A DNA stretch of 64,000 nucleotides from Verrucomicrobiota bacterium JB023. Its GTDB lineage: Bacteria > Verrucomicrobiota > Verrucomicrobiia > Verrucomicrobiales > Akkermansiaceae. The notes beneath the pieces are model-generated. The model saw nothing but the letters and a program-made list of their open reading frames with translations, ran no database searches and had not been told where the DNA came from. This document shows, in pieces, positions 20,110-29,312 of this stretch (its first letter is position 1; each line of letters starts with the position of its first letter). The stretch spans positions 1 to 64,000 of the forward strand of contig JAUTCR010000066.1 of assembly GCA_030673895.1 (NCBI GenBank), written 5' to 3'. The position numbers were made by a program, and so were the translations under genes.

Positions 20110-21775
20110 ACGGAGCAAGTCCCCCGGCCCACGAGCCTTTCTGCCGCTCTTGATCGCCTCCCTTGTGGGGGCGATTTTTTTTCCCATCATCTTCTATCCT
20201 TGGATGGCCATCGAGGATCTGGCTTACTATCAGCTCAATCCCCTTTTTGGCCCCAGTCCGTTGGCTGACCGAATGTTCACTGCTTGGATTAGCGCTCCCG
20301 AGGCCAACTACATTCCCCTGACGTGGAACCTGACCACTCTCCTCTCGGAGCTTACCGCCGGTTCCGCCTCCGCTTTCCACGCCTTTTCCCTCCTGCTTCA
20401 TGCCCTCAATGGGGTCCTCGCTTTTTATCTCGCCGACCGCCTTGGCCTGCGTCCACTCCAGTCGCTTCTCGCCGTTCTGCTATTCTCCCTTCACCCCTTG
20501 CGGGTTGAATCGGTGGCTTGGGCCTCTTCAATCAAAGGACTACTCGCCACCTCGTTCGCCCTGGCCTCGCTCCTAGCCCAGTCCACCCCGAGGCTTCCTG
20601 CCCGCTCGCTCACCATCATCGCCTTTTTTGCCTTCTCGTTGCTTTCCAAGCAGACGCTCCTTCTCCTACCCGCGGTCCACTTCCTCTTCAGCCGAATCCG
20701 GTCTGACTTCGCCCTTTCGAAGAAGAGCATGGCCATTCTCGGTATTCTCAGCGTGAGCGCGGCTTTCGCAGCGAAGTGGGCCAACATGGGCAATCCGCTC
20801 GGAGAATTGAATCAATACCTCTTTGGCGATATCGCTCCCCTCCGCGCCCTTGCCGCCCTCGGGCACTATCTCTGCACGCAGCTTTTCCCCTCGAATCTGT
20901 TTCCCGAGTATCCGGCCTCGACGTCCCCGCTACTCATCGGGGCGGGCTGCTTGAGCCTGCTTCCCCTTTATCCTCTAGCCAGAGCGCTTATGCGTCGGGA
21001 GAATCCTTCATTGGCAGCGTGCCTCTACGGAGCCTACCTTGTTCTCCTCTTCCCAGTCCTCGGAGTGGTGACAACTCCACTCGAGTTTGCCGCCGATAGG
21101 CTCACCTATTTTCCTTCCTTCTTCTTTTGGGCCTCGGTCGTCGTTTTCCTCAGCACACGGACTTGGCTCCAGGCTCGCATTGCGATCAGCCTTGGTCTCG
21201 CCGCCATGGCCATTTGCTCCTTTCTAACCATCCAGCAACTCCGCCACTGGAAGAATGAGAAAGCGCTGACCCGTCACATTCTCCGCATTCACCCCACCCA
21301 CTATTTGGCTAATTTCCAATCTGCCAATCGACTGGCCCGCCGTGGCCACTTCCGCGAGGCGCTGCCCTTCGCTCAGCGTCTTGCCCAGCACCACCCTTAT
21401 CGATACGGCACTTGGCAAACTCTCTCCCGCATCCACCTCAGTCTCGGCGAGACGGACTCATCTTTGGATGCCTTGGATCATGCTCTCGAGCGGCAGGGCC
21501 CCCGCCAAGCGGACTTGCTTCTGCTCAAGGCCGAGGCTCTCCGCGCCGCGGCAAGGTATGAAGACGCGCTGGCGGCGTGCACCAAGGCCAGTGAGCTCTC
21601 AGCCGATCCCGCGACAGTGCTCTATCAAAAAGCCCTCATCTATCTGGCCGCCAACCAGCCTCACGAAGCTGCGGAAGCCATCGCGGAAGCGCTCACCCTC
21701 CAACCTCAATCGAAGCCGTTGCTTCAGCTCGAAGCAACCATCTCGGAGCAATTGAAACAAGGCGCTCCTCGATAA
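20102..21775 (+). CDS. TMTC-like polytopic membrane protein with TPR repeats
   Basis: 557 residues: about ten hydrophobic segments in residues 1-375, then several TPRs (about 390-550; GHFREALPFAQRLAQ, GETDSSLDALDHALE, ARYEDALAACTKASE, NQPHEAAEAIAEAL). WMAIEDLAYY near residue 40 and HPLRVESVAWASSIKG are the same motifs as in the paralogue at 2939-4426. A GT-C type protein O-glycosyltransferase is the likeliest role. It overlaps the PEP-CTERM gene by 8 bases (ATG inside CATGGATAG), so the two are translationally coupled. Confidence 0.72.
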   Translation: MDRRSKSPGPRAFLPLLIASLVGAIFFPIIFYPWMAIEDLAYYQLNPLFGPSPLADRMFTAWISAPEANYIPLTWNLTTLLSELTAGSASAFHAFSLLLHALNGVLAFYLADRLGLRPLQSLLAVLLFSLHPLRVESVAWASSIKGLLATSFALASLLAQSTPRLPARSLTIIAFFAFSLLSKQTLLLLPAVHFLFSRIRSDFALSKKSMAILGILSVSAAFAAKWANMGNPLGELNQYLFGDIAPLRALAALGHYLCTQLFPSNLFPEYPASTSPLLIGAGCLSLLPLYPLARALMRRENPSLAACLYGAYLVLLFPVLGVVTTPLEFAADRLTYFPSFFFWASVVVFLSTRTWLQARIAISLGLAAMAICSFLTIQQLRHWKNEKALTRHILRIHPTHYLANFQSANRLARRGHFREALPFAQRLAQHHPYRYGTWQTLSRIHLSLGETDSSLDALDHALERQGPRQADLLLLKAEALRAAARYEDALAACTKASELSADPATVLYQKALIYLAANQPHEAAEAIAEALTLQPQSKPLLQLEATISEQLKQGAPR

Positions 21776-21902
21776 CTGACGCTGGCGGAACCCGGCGGGT
21801 AATCTCCCCCAACTGCTGCCCCCACCCTTAGAAAGAAAACTTTTCCCTTCACAGACATCTTCCAATCTCGCCGGACCAAACGAATCTTACCAAGCTCGCG
21901 CA

Positions 21903-23099
21903 GTGGCTCTTCAGACTCCTTCCAACGTGAAAGTCGGCATCGTCGGTGCGGGATGCATGGGACGGGGTGTCGCGTTCCAAGTCCAAGCAACCGAAGGAAT
22001 GTCGCTCGTCTGGATCGCGGACCGGGATGAGAAAGCGGCCCGGGAGGCAGCCCAGCTGGCAGGTGATGCCACTTATGGCACTGATTTCTCGTCGCTACTA
22101 GGCACGACCCCAATCGATGTTCTTGTCGAATGCACCAACTCCATCGGCCCCGCTGCAGACTACTGCCTTACCGCGCTCGCTTCGGGGGCTCATGTGGTTC
22201 TGATGAATGCTGAAGTCGACCTCGCCCTTGGCCCATTGCTGTCGCATCAGGCCAAAAAGGCGGGGCGCACCATCACCTCCGATGCCGGAGATCAGCACGG
22301 GGTCCTGGCCTCGCTCATCGCAGAGGCTGATGCGATGGGCTTCGAGATTGTCCAGGCGGGCAATATCAAAGGCTTCCTTGATCGCTACGCGACGCCGGAG
22401 TCAATCAAGGAGGAGGCAGCCAAACGAAACCTCTCGCCCACCCAATGCTGCGCCTACACGGACGGCACCAAGCTTCATATCGAGATGGCGGTCCTCGCCA
22501 ACGCGCTTGGCTATCTGCCTCCGCCCGGCGGCATGACAGGTCCCCGCGCCCACACCGTCCAAGAAGCCCTTACTAGTTTTGACTTCGCCAGCTACGGAGA
22601 GACGCCTCGTATCGATTACCTCCTCGGCGCGGAGCCTGGTGGCGGGGTTTATTTAGTCGTTCGTCCCAAGAAGAATCTTCCTCCCGAACAAGCCTTTTAC
22701 CTAAACTACTACAAGCTCGGTGATGGCCCCGAGTATCTCCTCTATCGCCCCTATCATCTCTGCCACCTTGAGACCCCCAAAGCGATCATGGCCGCCGTCA
22801 AGGGCAGTCCCATCTTGACCACAGATTCCCGCACCTGCGATGTCTACGCCTTCGCCAAGCAAGACCTGCCAGCCGGCACTCCTATCCGCCATGCCATTGG
22901 CTCAGCGGAAGTCTATGGTCTGGTCGAACCCCACAATACGGAACGCATCCCCATCGTCCTCTTGGAAGAGACGGCGGTTCTCAAGCAATCCATCGGCAAG
23001 GATGAACCCATCTCTCCCCGTCACCTGGATTTGCCCCCTGGCCGTCTAACTACCCTTTGGACCCAGCAAGAGAAAATCCTCAAGCAGTTCACAAAATGA
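21903..23099 (+). CDS. NAD(P)-dependent homoserine-dehydrogenase-like oxidoreductase with SAF domain
   Basis: 398 residues. The N-terminal Rossmann fold has VGIVGAGCMGRGVAFQ (dinucleotide loop) and the segment DVLVECTNSIGP. The middle resembles homoserine-dehydrogenase-like catalytic domains, and the C-terminal part (about 320-390) is a SAF domain (KQDLPAGTPIRHAIG... with KDEPISPRHLDLP). Proteins of this architecture occur in surface-sugar gene clusters; the substrate is not known. The GTG start at 21903 is assumed; a GTG at 21927 is an alternative. The stop overlaps the next start as ATGA, so this is the first gene of a coupled trio. Confidence 0.7.
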   Translation: MALQTPSNVKVGIVGAGCMGRGVAFQVQATEGMSLVWIADRDEKAAREAAQLAGDATYGTDFSSLLGTTPIDVLVECTNSIGPAADYCLTALASGAHVVLMNAEVDLALGPLLSHQAKKAGRTITSDAGDQHGVLASLIAEADAMGFEIVQAGNIKGFLDRYATPESIKEEAAKRNLSPTQCCAYTDGTKLHIEMAVLANALGYLPPPGGMTGPRAHTVQEALTSFDFASYGETPRIDYLLGAEPGGGVYLVVRPKKNLPPEQAFYLNYYKLGDGPEYLLYRPYHLCHLETPKAIMAAVKGSPILTTDSRTCDVYAFAKQDLPAGTPIRHAIGSAEVYGLVEPHNTERIPIVLLEETAVLKQSIGKDEPISPRHLDLPPGRLTTLWTQQEKILKQFTK

Positions 23100-24451
23100 G
23101 TGGAGCCGATCTTAAGATCCTCGGAGGCGGAGTGTGCGGTCTCTATGCCGCACACCGGGGTCTTGACCTTGGGGCCCGGGTCACTCTCTTTGAGAAGGAA
23201 GCCTCCTTCGGAGGGCTCGCCTCAGGTCATCAGTTTGATGGAAACTGGTTCGACCTCGGCGTTCACATGCTCCACGCCTTTGATCGAGAGATCTTCGAGA
23301 CCTGCCGGGACGCGATGGGACCGGAGCGCATCGAGGTTCCCCTCAAGTCTCACATCCGCTGGGGAGGCAAGCTCTATCATTATCCTCTGCGCGGTCGTGA
23401 CATCCTCGCGGGGATCCCGCCCCTCACTCTCGCTCGTTGCCTCACCGGCCTCTTTCTCGCCGAAATCGAGTCCCGCTACCCTTCCCGCCGCCCCGGGCCA
23501 GATGCGGAGTCCGCTCTGATCGAGCTCTACGGAGCCCCGCTTTACGAATTCTTCTTTGAAGACTTCACTCATCGCTACTGGGGCATCCACCCGAGTGACC
23601 TGTCGGCAGAATTCGTGCGACGGAAGATGCCCCGCCTCTCGGCCATCGACGTGTTCAAGAATCTCTTGGAGAAGCTCCGTCTTGCCAAGCCTCGCAACGC
23701 GACGGAAGGAGCCCTGCGCTTCGAAACCCTCCACTACTCCCACACCGGCTCGGAAGCCTTGCCCCGCTCTCTGGCCAAATCGATCGCGCAGCGCGGGGCC
23801 GACCTCCGGCCCGATTCATGCATTGAGAAAGTTTCACACGATGGTGAGAGGATTCGCTCCATCACCGTCGCGGGAAAGGAATGGGACTCTTCCTCTTCCC
23901 AGATCATCTCCACCCTGCCGCTCCCCCTCCTTATCCAAAGTCTTGAACCTGCTCCTCCACCGGAGGTCACGGCCGCAGCCTCCCGGCTTCGCTACAAACC
24001 GATGACCGTCTATGCTCTCCTTGTTAGAAAGGAACGCTGTATGGAGGCCCTCTACACCTACTATCGAGACCGTATTTTTCATCGCGTGGGCGAACCAAAA
24101 AATGCGGGCCTCCGCGTCACCCCGGAGGGTCACACCACCTTGATCGTGGAGACGACCTGCGAGGTGGGTGATGACAAGTGGAACGGGACCGCCCTCCCCC
24201 ACATCCTCGCCGACCTCGAATCCGAACAACTCTGCGCACCCGAAGACGTCGTTTCCCATCACCTCATCCACGCCAGACACGCCTACCCCATCTTCTCTCT
24301 CGGCTTCGAAAAGAGCCTCCAGAAGGTCATGGATTACCTCGCCCAGTTCCCCAATCTGATCTCCACCGGTCGACAAGGAGCCTTCACCTACCCCAATATG
24401 CACTCGGCCATGCGCATGGGCGCGGAAGCCATCGACAAGCTATTGAAATGA
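23096..24451 (+). CDS. FAD-dependent amine-oxidoreductase / UDP-galactopyranose mutase-like protein
   Basis: 451 residues from the ATG at 23096, which shares ATGA with the preceding stop. The N-terminus LKILGGGVCGLYAAHRG is a dinucleotide-binding loop, followed by LFEKEASFGGLASGHQFDG and FDLGVHMLHAF. Together these are typical of protoporphyrinogen-oxidase/UGM-like flavoproteins acting in polysaccharide biosynthesis. The C-terminus ends with GRQGAFTYPNMHSAMRMG, the usual FAD-contacting segment. Its position between an oxidoreductase and an RmlC-like epimerase supports modification of a nucleotide sugar. Confidence 0.75.
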   Translation: MSGADLKILGGGVCGLYAAHRGLDLGARVTLFEKEASFGGLASGHQFDGNWFDLGVHMLHAFDREIFETCRDAMGPERIEVPLKSHIRWGGKLYHYPLRGRDILAGIPPLTLARCLTGLFLAEIESRYPSRRPGPDAESALIELYGAPLYEFFFEDFTHRYWGIHPSDLSAEFVRRKMPRLSAIDVFKNLLEKLRLAKPRNATEGALRFETLHYSHTGSEALPRSLAKSIAQRGADLRPDSCIEKVSHDGERIRSITVAGKEWDSSSSQIISTLPLPLLIQSLEPAPPPEVTAAASRLRYKPMTVYALLVRKERCMEALYTYYRDRIFHRVGEPKNAGLRVTPEGHTTLIVETTCEVGDDKWNGTALPHILADLESEQLCAPEDVVSHHLIHARHAYPIFSLGFEKSLQKVMDYLAQFPNLISTGRQGAFTYPNMHSAMRMGAEAIDKLLK

Positions 24452-24999
24452 GAGAAGAAGTCACCTCCCTCCCAGGAGTCACCCTCCTGCACCCTCCACG
24501 CTACGATGACGCCCGCGGGAGCTTTCGGCCCGTTTACGCCGAACGATTGCATCACTCCTTCGGAGCCGATTGGGCGGAAATGAATCTCTCCCATACCGGT
24601 CAAGGAGTTATCCGAGGACTCCATTTCCAGCTGCCCAAGGCCCAGGCCAAGCTAATCACGGTGGTCTCGGGGACCCTGGTCGACGTCGTTGTGGATCTCC
24701 GCCCGGGCCCTGCCTTTGGTCGCCATGAGGTCTTCACCTTATCGGCTGGCGAGCCCTCCCGCCCTTCGCAGGTCTACCTGCCCGAGGGAGTTGCCCACGG
24801 CATCGCCACACCATCGGGCCCGGCAACGATTGCTTACCTTGTCTCGCGTCCATGGTCGCCCGATGGCGAGCATGTCCTCGCCCATGATGATCCGGCGCTC
24901 GGGATCAACTGGCCTATCAGCAGGCCCCTTCTCTCTCCCCGCGACGAGAACGGCCTCAGTCTATCAGAGGTCCGGGACATGGTCCTAACTTCCCAATAA
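24448..24999 (+). CDS. RmlC-like dTDP-sugar 3,5-epimerase family protein
   Basis: 183 residues, cupin fold. It starts at an ATG overlapping the previous stop (ATGA). Conserved: GVIRGLHFQ (catalytic His), AKLITVVSG (Lys), VDLRPGPAFG, LPEGVAHGI and INWP near the end. The catalytic Tyr usually found in the YxPxxE segment is replaced by Trp (SRPWSPDGEH). It may therefore epimerise at only one carbon or act on a different sugar than dTDP-4-keto-6-deoxyglucose, so I do not assign rmlC. It closes the coupled trio 21903-24999. Confidence 0.75.
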   Translation: MREEVTSLPGVTLLHPPRYDDARGSFRPVYAERLHHSFGADWAEMNLSHTGQGVIRGLHFQLPKAQAKLITVVSGTLVDVVVDLRPGPAFGRHEVFTLSAGEPSRPSQVYLPEGVAHGIATPSGPATIAYLVSRPWSPDGEHVLAHDDPALGINWPISRPLLSPRDENGLSLSEVRDMVLTSQ

Positions 25000-25023
25000 G
25001 GTCAACCTGCGCTATTCTCTCCA

Positions 25024-25578
25024 ATGCCCCCGCTTCCCACCATCACCCTCACCGTTCTCGCTGCCGCCCTTCTCCTGTCTTGCTCCTCACCTCGTGGCGG
25101 AAGCGATGGAGCCTCGAACACCGCGGCACTGAACATCACCCCCTCGACTGGCGTCATCGACGCCATCAACCAATATCGGACAAGTCGCGGGAAGTCCCCA
25201 CTCAGCCCGCACCCGGGCTTGACAAGCCTGGCTCTCACTCACTCCCAGTCCATGGCCAGCCGTGGCAAGATGGACCACAAGCGATTTCTCACTCGCTCCT
25301 CCATCGCTAGGGCCAACTATCAGCTCGGACCTTGCGCGGAGAATGTCGCCAAAATCCCGCTCTCTACCCCCAAGGCAACGATCGTGAGCCTCTGGATCGA
25401 TTCAGCGCCCCATCGCAAGAACATGTTGGGCGACTACGACTACGTCGGCTTCGCCACCGCGCAAGCTGGCTCCTTCTCCTACGCCACCGCGATCTTCGGT
25501 GATCCTATGGAAGTGCGCAAAGCCCCGGTCGGCGGACCCCGCGAACAGATCTTCCCCTTTGAGGTGCCGTTCTTTTAG
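25024..25578 (+). CDS. CAP/SCP-domain lipoprotein
   Basis: 184 residues. The signal ends LLLSC-SSP, a clear lipobox, so it is probably anchored to a membrane. The CAP (SCP/PR1) domain follows: VIDAINQYRTSRGKSPLS, LTSLALTHSQSMASRGKMDH and ENVAKIPLSTPKATIVSLW then SAPHRKNML, with the conserved His and Glu residues in the expected order. The biochemical activity of bacterial CAP proteins is largely unknown. It lies 24 bases after the RmlC-like gene and could be in the same transcript. Confidence 0.85.
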   Translation: MPPLPTITLTVLAAALLLSCSSPRGGSDGASNTAALNITPSTGVIDAINQYRTSRGKSPLSPHPGLTSLALTHSQSMASRGKMDHKRFLTRSSIARANYQLGPCAENVAKIPLSTPKATIVSLWIDSAPHRKNMLGDYDYVGFATAQAGSFSYATAIFGDPMEVRKAPVGGPREQIFPFEVPFF

Positions 25579-25634
25579 GCCCTCGGCGAGAAGGCCCGGC
25601 ATGGTCTTCACCGCGGAAGCTTCCTGCAGCGAGG

Positions 25635-26501
25635 CTAATCGGCGCTGAAGTCCACCCGCTCGATCCGGGCATTCTGCCGCAAGGTTGCCGCGAAGGCCTT
25701 GACCGCATCCCGCTTTTTCTCCGTTTGCCATCGCTCCGCGAGCTCTTCCCGCAGTTCGCTCAAGGGAGGAAGGTCCCCTCCCCGGCGGTCGATCACCATC
25801 ACGAGGTGGAAGGCCATCTCGTAGCTAAGAACCGGCGAAATCTCATTGAGGCGCAACGAACTGAGCACCGCCTCGAAGGGGTTGCTCGGGCGGTCGAGGG
25901 CGATCCACCCCAGGTCCACCTCTCCCGTAGAGGCTCCAGCCTCCGCCCCGGCGACCGTGAGGAAGTCCTCCCCGCCGAGTAATCTCTCTCGCAAGTCGAT
26001 CATCTCCTGTAACAAAACGGCCGGATCAGCCGCGCTGTCGATGAGCTTCATGAGACGATAGCACCGGGCTTCCGGCACCGAGCGGTAGTCCTCCCGATGG
26101 GTCTCATAGTAGCCCTGTAGATCCTCCTCCGAGGCCTCGTCAATGGTCCCTACTTTCGCGTCAATGAGAGCCGCCATCCGGAGGCCAGCCACGACTTCCT
26201 GCCTCAGCTCATCACGCCGGCTCGCAATAAAGTCCTCGGGAGCCCCCTGGCGCCGATACTCCTCCTCCAAGGCGGCCAGACCCTCGCGAATCCTCTCCTC
26301 GTCCAGCTCTTGCACTTGCCGCTCCGCCTCCGAGGCGATCAATATCGTATCGATCACCTCGTCCTCAGCGGCTTGATAGAGAGCGTCGTCGGTCTCACCC
26401 GTTGAGCTCCCGGTTCGCCGCGAGGCGTCTTCCTTGAGTCGCTCGAAGGTGGCCTCAACCAGATTGGGGTCCAGCAGCTCCCCGTTCACCCGCAGCATCA
26501 T
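25635..26501 (-). CDS. Parvulin-type peptidyl-prolyl isomerase, SurA/PpiC-like
   Basis: 288 residues. The N-terminal helical chaperone part (about 1-130) resembles SurA N, with VEATFERLKEDASRR near the start. A parvulin domain (about 135-250) includes ARCYRLMKLID, LLGGEDFLTVAGAEA and VDLGWIALDRPSNPFEAVLSSLRLNEISPVLSYEMAFHLVMV, the last part being the usual parvulin end. It has no signal peptide of its own: the start MMLRVNGELL overlaps the stop of the upstream gene (ATGA), which has a membrane anchor, so the pair is probably co-translated. It likely aids envelope protein folding or acts as a soluble chaperone. Confidence 0.8.
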   Translation of the reverse strand: MMLRVNGELLDPNLVEATFERLKEDASRRTGSSTGETDDALYQAAEDEVIDTILIASEAERQVQELDEERIREGLAALEEEYRRQGAPEDFIASRRDELRQEVVAGLRMAALIDAKVGTIDEASEEDLQGYYETHREDYRSVPEARCYRLMKLIDSAADPAVLLQEMIDLRERLLGGEDFLTVAGAEAGASTGEVDLGWIALDRPSNPFEAVLSSLRLNEISPVLSYEMAFHLVMVIDRRGGDLPPLSELREELAERWQTEKKRDAVKAFAATLRQNARIERVDFSAD

Positions 26502-27415
26502 TGCCGTCTCTTTCTTAATGAATTTTGCGGCTGCCGACTCAGTTGCTGTTGGAGATAAGTCCGATAGGTTTCCAATTCTTCCTCATTGAGAATTCCCGTC
26601 AGAGCGTCGAGCTTGGCCTCGACTTGCCGGTCGCGGCTCATCTGATTGAGCGCGGCGACGGGATTGACCGCGCCGCCATCTTCTCCCTGCTGGGCGGCGA
26701 TGGCTTCCTGTAAGACAGCCTGCACATCCAGCGGCTCGCCCGCGACTCCCTCGTTAACTTGCATCGCCTGCTGAGTCAGAGCCTGCACGACTTGCTCGGC
26801 CCGCTCGCCATCCATCTCAAACAAAGCCTGCAGATGTTTCGTCTCCCGACGGGCTTCCTGCTCCAGCTCCCGCTCTCGCGCGGTCGCGAGATAGTCCTCG
26901 TAAGCCTCCATCTGATTCTCGTCGAGGACATTGCCCAAAGCCTCCTCGAGGAAGGCCCCGTTCAGCTTGCCTAACATCTGATTGAGCGCCGCCATGTCCT
27001 CGTGCCCATTCCCCTGCTGATCGGCGAATTCGTTCAGGAGAGCCTCTTTCTGAGCCGACGTCATGCCCACCGCATCCGCAATCGCATCCAGCCGTTGGGA
27101 AAAGCTTTTGAACTGCTTCTCACTGACAATGCGCCGGATCTCTGCTTGCTGCGCCTCGAGGCGGGCCAGCTCTTCCTCCGTGAGGTCGTCCAAGCTCCCG
27201 CCCTCGGGAATAACGACCTGTTCCTTGAAGATATCCGACAGTTCGTTCTCGCTCTCGATGCCGTCATTCGAGCCTTTGCCCACGTCGGGAGTCAGGCTCG
27301 ATTTCGTTGCCGTTTGATCGTCATTCTCCTGCTCGTTCCCCGCATTACGACCCCACCAGTAGAAGGCGATAGCCAGGATACTCAGTGCAACCAGCGGTAT
27401 GAGAGTTTTCTTCAT
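26498..27415 (-). CDS. Single-TM coiled-coil envelope protein of unknown function
   Basis: 305 residues from the ATG at 27415 (MKKTLIPLVALSILAIAFYW), giving an N-terminal signal anchor. The rest is strongly acidic and helical: an Asn/Asp/Glu-rich linker, then repeated amphipathic helices (for example LTEEELARLEAQQAEIRRIV and two NQM-containing segments, ALNQMLGKLN and AALNQMSRDR). I do not recognise a family. The downstream parvulin overlaps it by 4 bases, suggesting a shared role in envelope protein folding. Confidence 0.65.
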   Translation of the reverse strand: MKKTLIPLVALSILAIAFYWWGRNAGNEQENDDQTATKSSLTPDVGKGSNDGIESENELSDIFKEQVVIPEGGSLDDLTEEELARLEAQQAEIRRIVSEKQFKSFSQRLDAIADAVGMTSAQKEALLNEFADQQGNGHEDMAALNQMLGKLNGAFLEEALGNVLDENQMEAYEDYLATARERELEQEARRETKHLQALFEMDGERAEQVVQALTQQAMQVNEGVAGEPLDVQAVLQEAIAAQQGEDGGAVNPVAALNQMSRDRQVEAKLDALTGILNEEELETYRTYLQQQLSRQPQNSLRKRRQ

Positions 27416-27461
27416 CGTCAAATAAACGTCGCGAAAAGGTGATGTTGTCGGCCTCCCGGGT

Positions 27462-28145
27462 TCAGCCCCGGATTGTTGAAATTGCCGCAGCCATGTCCGG
27501 GGCTTTGAAGGTGGACGAGCCGGCCACCAGCACATTGGCCCCCGCATCGCGACAGAGAACCGCAGTCCGGGTATCAACCCCGCCATCCACCTCAATGTGG
27601 TAAGCGAGCCCACGCTCCGAGCGCCATGCCGCGGCCTGGCTCACCTTGGGCAACACCTCCTCCATGAAGGCTTGCCCCCCGAAGCCTGGAACCACCGTCA
27701 TGCAGAGCAGAAGGTCAATCTGCCCCAGATAGGGCAAAACAGCATCCAGCGGTGTGGCCGGATTAAGCGCCAAACCCGCTTTGACGCCAGCCTCCCGGAT
27801 CATCTCCAGAGTGGCCGCGACCTCATGCTTGGCCTCCTCCTCGACGTGAACGGTGATGGAATCTGCCCCCGCCTTGACGAAGCGCGGGACGTAATGCTCG
27901 GGGCGCTCAATCATGAGATGGACATCGAGGAAGACATCATTCGTCGCGTGCACGGTCTCCACCATGGCTGGACCGAAGGAGATGTTATCGACGAAGTGCC
28001 CGTCCATCACATCCAGATGCATCCAATCTCCGCCCGAGTTGATGGCCCGACTCGTCTCTTCCGCCACCCGGCCAAAGTCAGCCGCCAAGAGCGACGGAGC
28101 CACAATCACATCCTCACAGGTCCAGTTTTTCACGCCACGACCCAT
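27462..28145 (-). CDS. rpe: Ribulose-phosphate 3-epimerase
   Basis: 227 residues, TIM barrel. Interconverts ribulose-5-phosphate and xylulose-5-phosphate in the pentose phosphate pathway. Seen: APSLLAADFG at strand 1, WMHLDVMDGHFVDNISFGP (metal and catalytic Asp), DVHLMIERPE, LALNPATP, TVVPGFGGQAFM, and EVDGGVDTRTA with the second catalytic Asp. The N-terminus has about ten extra residues before VIVAPSLL; a later start is possible. Gap of 46 bases to the next gene on the strand. Confidence 0.93.
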   Translation of the reverse strand: MGRGVKNWTCEDVIVAPSLLAADFGRVAEETSRAINSGGDWMHLDVMDGHFVDNISFGPAMVETVHATNDVFLDVHLMIERPEHYVPRFVKAGADSITVHVEEEAKHEVAATLEMIREAGVKAGLALNPATPLDAVLPYLGQIDLLLCMTVVPGFGGQAFMEEVLPKVSQAAAWRSERGLAYHIEVDGGVDTRTAVLCRDAGANVLVAGSSTFKAPDMAAAISTIRG

Positions 28146-28170
28146 ACTGGTTGACCATCAATTTTGAAAT

Positions 28171-29040
28171 TTGAAATTTGAAAACCCTCGAACTTCTGGC
28201 ACTTCCCCTTCTGTGCTTGTTGACGCCCCGGCAAAACTGAATCTCTCCCTCCGCGTTCTTGGGAAACGCAATGACGGCTTCCATAAAGTGGAGACCCTCA
28301 TGATCCCCCTTACCGGACTCGCTGACAAGGTCACCTTCGAGGCCGCCGATCAGTTCGAGCTCAGCTGTGATGCCCCCGGCATCCCAACCGATGGGACCAA
28401 TCTCGTCACCCGCGCGGTCCGGCTCTTCGAGCAAGAAATCGGCCATCCCGTCGCTTACCGCATCCATCTGGAAAAGACCATTCCCCACGGGGCCGGTCTT
28501 GGCGGCGGCTCCAGCGACGCCGCTTCCACCCTCCTCGGCCTGAATGCGCTTCATGATGATGCCATCCCCTTCGAGAAACTCACCAAGATGGCAGGCAGCC
28601 TGGGCTCCGACGTTCCCTTTTTCTTCTTTGATGAAGCCTGTTGGTGCCGGGGACGTGGCACCAATGTCGAGGCCGCCGGCATCACCCTCGAGCGCAATGT
28701 CATCCTCTTCAAGCCCGCCTTCCCCGTTTCGACCGAGCAGGCCTACAAGCGCTGGGCGCGTTCCCGCGAACTGGCAGACATTCCCTACGGCCCCCAGGAG
28801 GTGGATGAGATCACGCTGGTCAATGACCTCGAGAAGCCGGTCTTCGAGAAGCACCTCTTCCTCGCCATTCTCAAGCGCAAGCTCATCGCCACCGAGGGCA
28901 TTGCCGCGGCCATGATGAGTGGTTCAGGTTCCACCGTCTTTGCGGTCCTCGAAGACGGCGTCGACGGGGAAGCCCTCGCCGAGCAAATCAAGAACGAGAC
29001 CGATCCCCTGCTCTGGACCTGGGTTGGCCCCCTCGGGTGA
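28171..29040 (+). CDS. ispE: 4-diphosphocytidyl-2-C-methyl-D-erythritol kinase
   Basis: GHMP kinase of the MEP isoprenoid pathway. Seen: VDAPAKLNLSLRVLGKRNDGFH (substrate end), IPHGAGLGGGSSDAAS (ATP loop), LGSDVPFFF, and MMSGSGSTVFAVL near the C-terminus. The listed start is TTG at 28171 inside an AT-rich short repeat (TTGAAATTTGAAATTTGAAA), so the GTG at 28213 (VLVDAPAKLN) is an equally good start. Divergent from rpe. Confidence 0.92.
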   Translation: MKFENPRTSGTSPSVLVDAPAKLNLSLRVLGKRNDGFHKVETLMIPLTGLADKVTFEAADQFELSCDAPGIPTDGTNLVTRAVRLFEQEIGHPVAYRIHLEKTIPHGAGLGGGSSDAASTLLGLNALHDDAIPFEKLTKMAGSLGSDVPFFFFDEACWCRGRGTNVEAAGITLERNVILFKPAFPVSTEQAYKRWARSRELADIPYGPQEVDEITLVNDLEKPVFEKHLFLAILKRKLIATEGIAAAMMSGSGSTVFAVLEDGVDGEALAEQIKNETDPLLWTWVGPLG

Positions 29041-29069
29041 ATCCGCTTACATCCTACGGAACGAAGGCC

Positions 29070-29312
29070 ATGGACCAGATTGAATACAAATCAGTCATTC
29101 TGGGTCTTCCTCGAGGCCCGGGCTTCTTCTCCCAAAAACCCGACCTCGATGGAGTCGAGTCCATCGACGCTGAATTGAACAAGCTTGGCCAAGAAGGCTG
29201 GCAGCTGGTCGCCGTCTTCCCCTTTACCGATGGAAGTAGCCCGGCTCAAATCAGCAAGGCCCTCCACTACTTCTCCCGTCCGAAGCCAACGAGCAAAACG
29301 GATCCCCAGTAG
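29070..29312 (+). CDS. Small DUF4177-like protein
   Basis: About 80 residues from the ATG at 29070 (MDQIEYKSVILG). The composition and the segment LNKLGQEGWQLVAVFPF are typical of DUF4177-type small proteins, whose function is unknown. A GTG at 29037 that shares GTGA with the ispE stop would give 91 residues. It is probably in the ispE transcript. Confidence 0.6.
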   Translation: MDQIEYKSVILGLPRGPGFFSQKPDLDGVESIDAELNKLGQEGWQLVAVFPFTDGSSPAQISKALHYFSRPKPTSKTDPQ

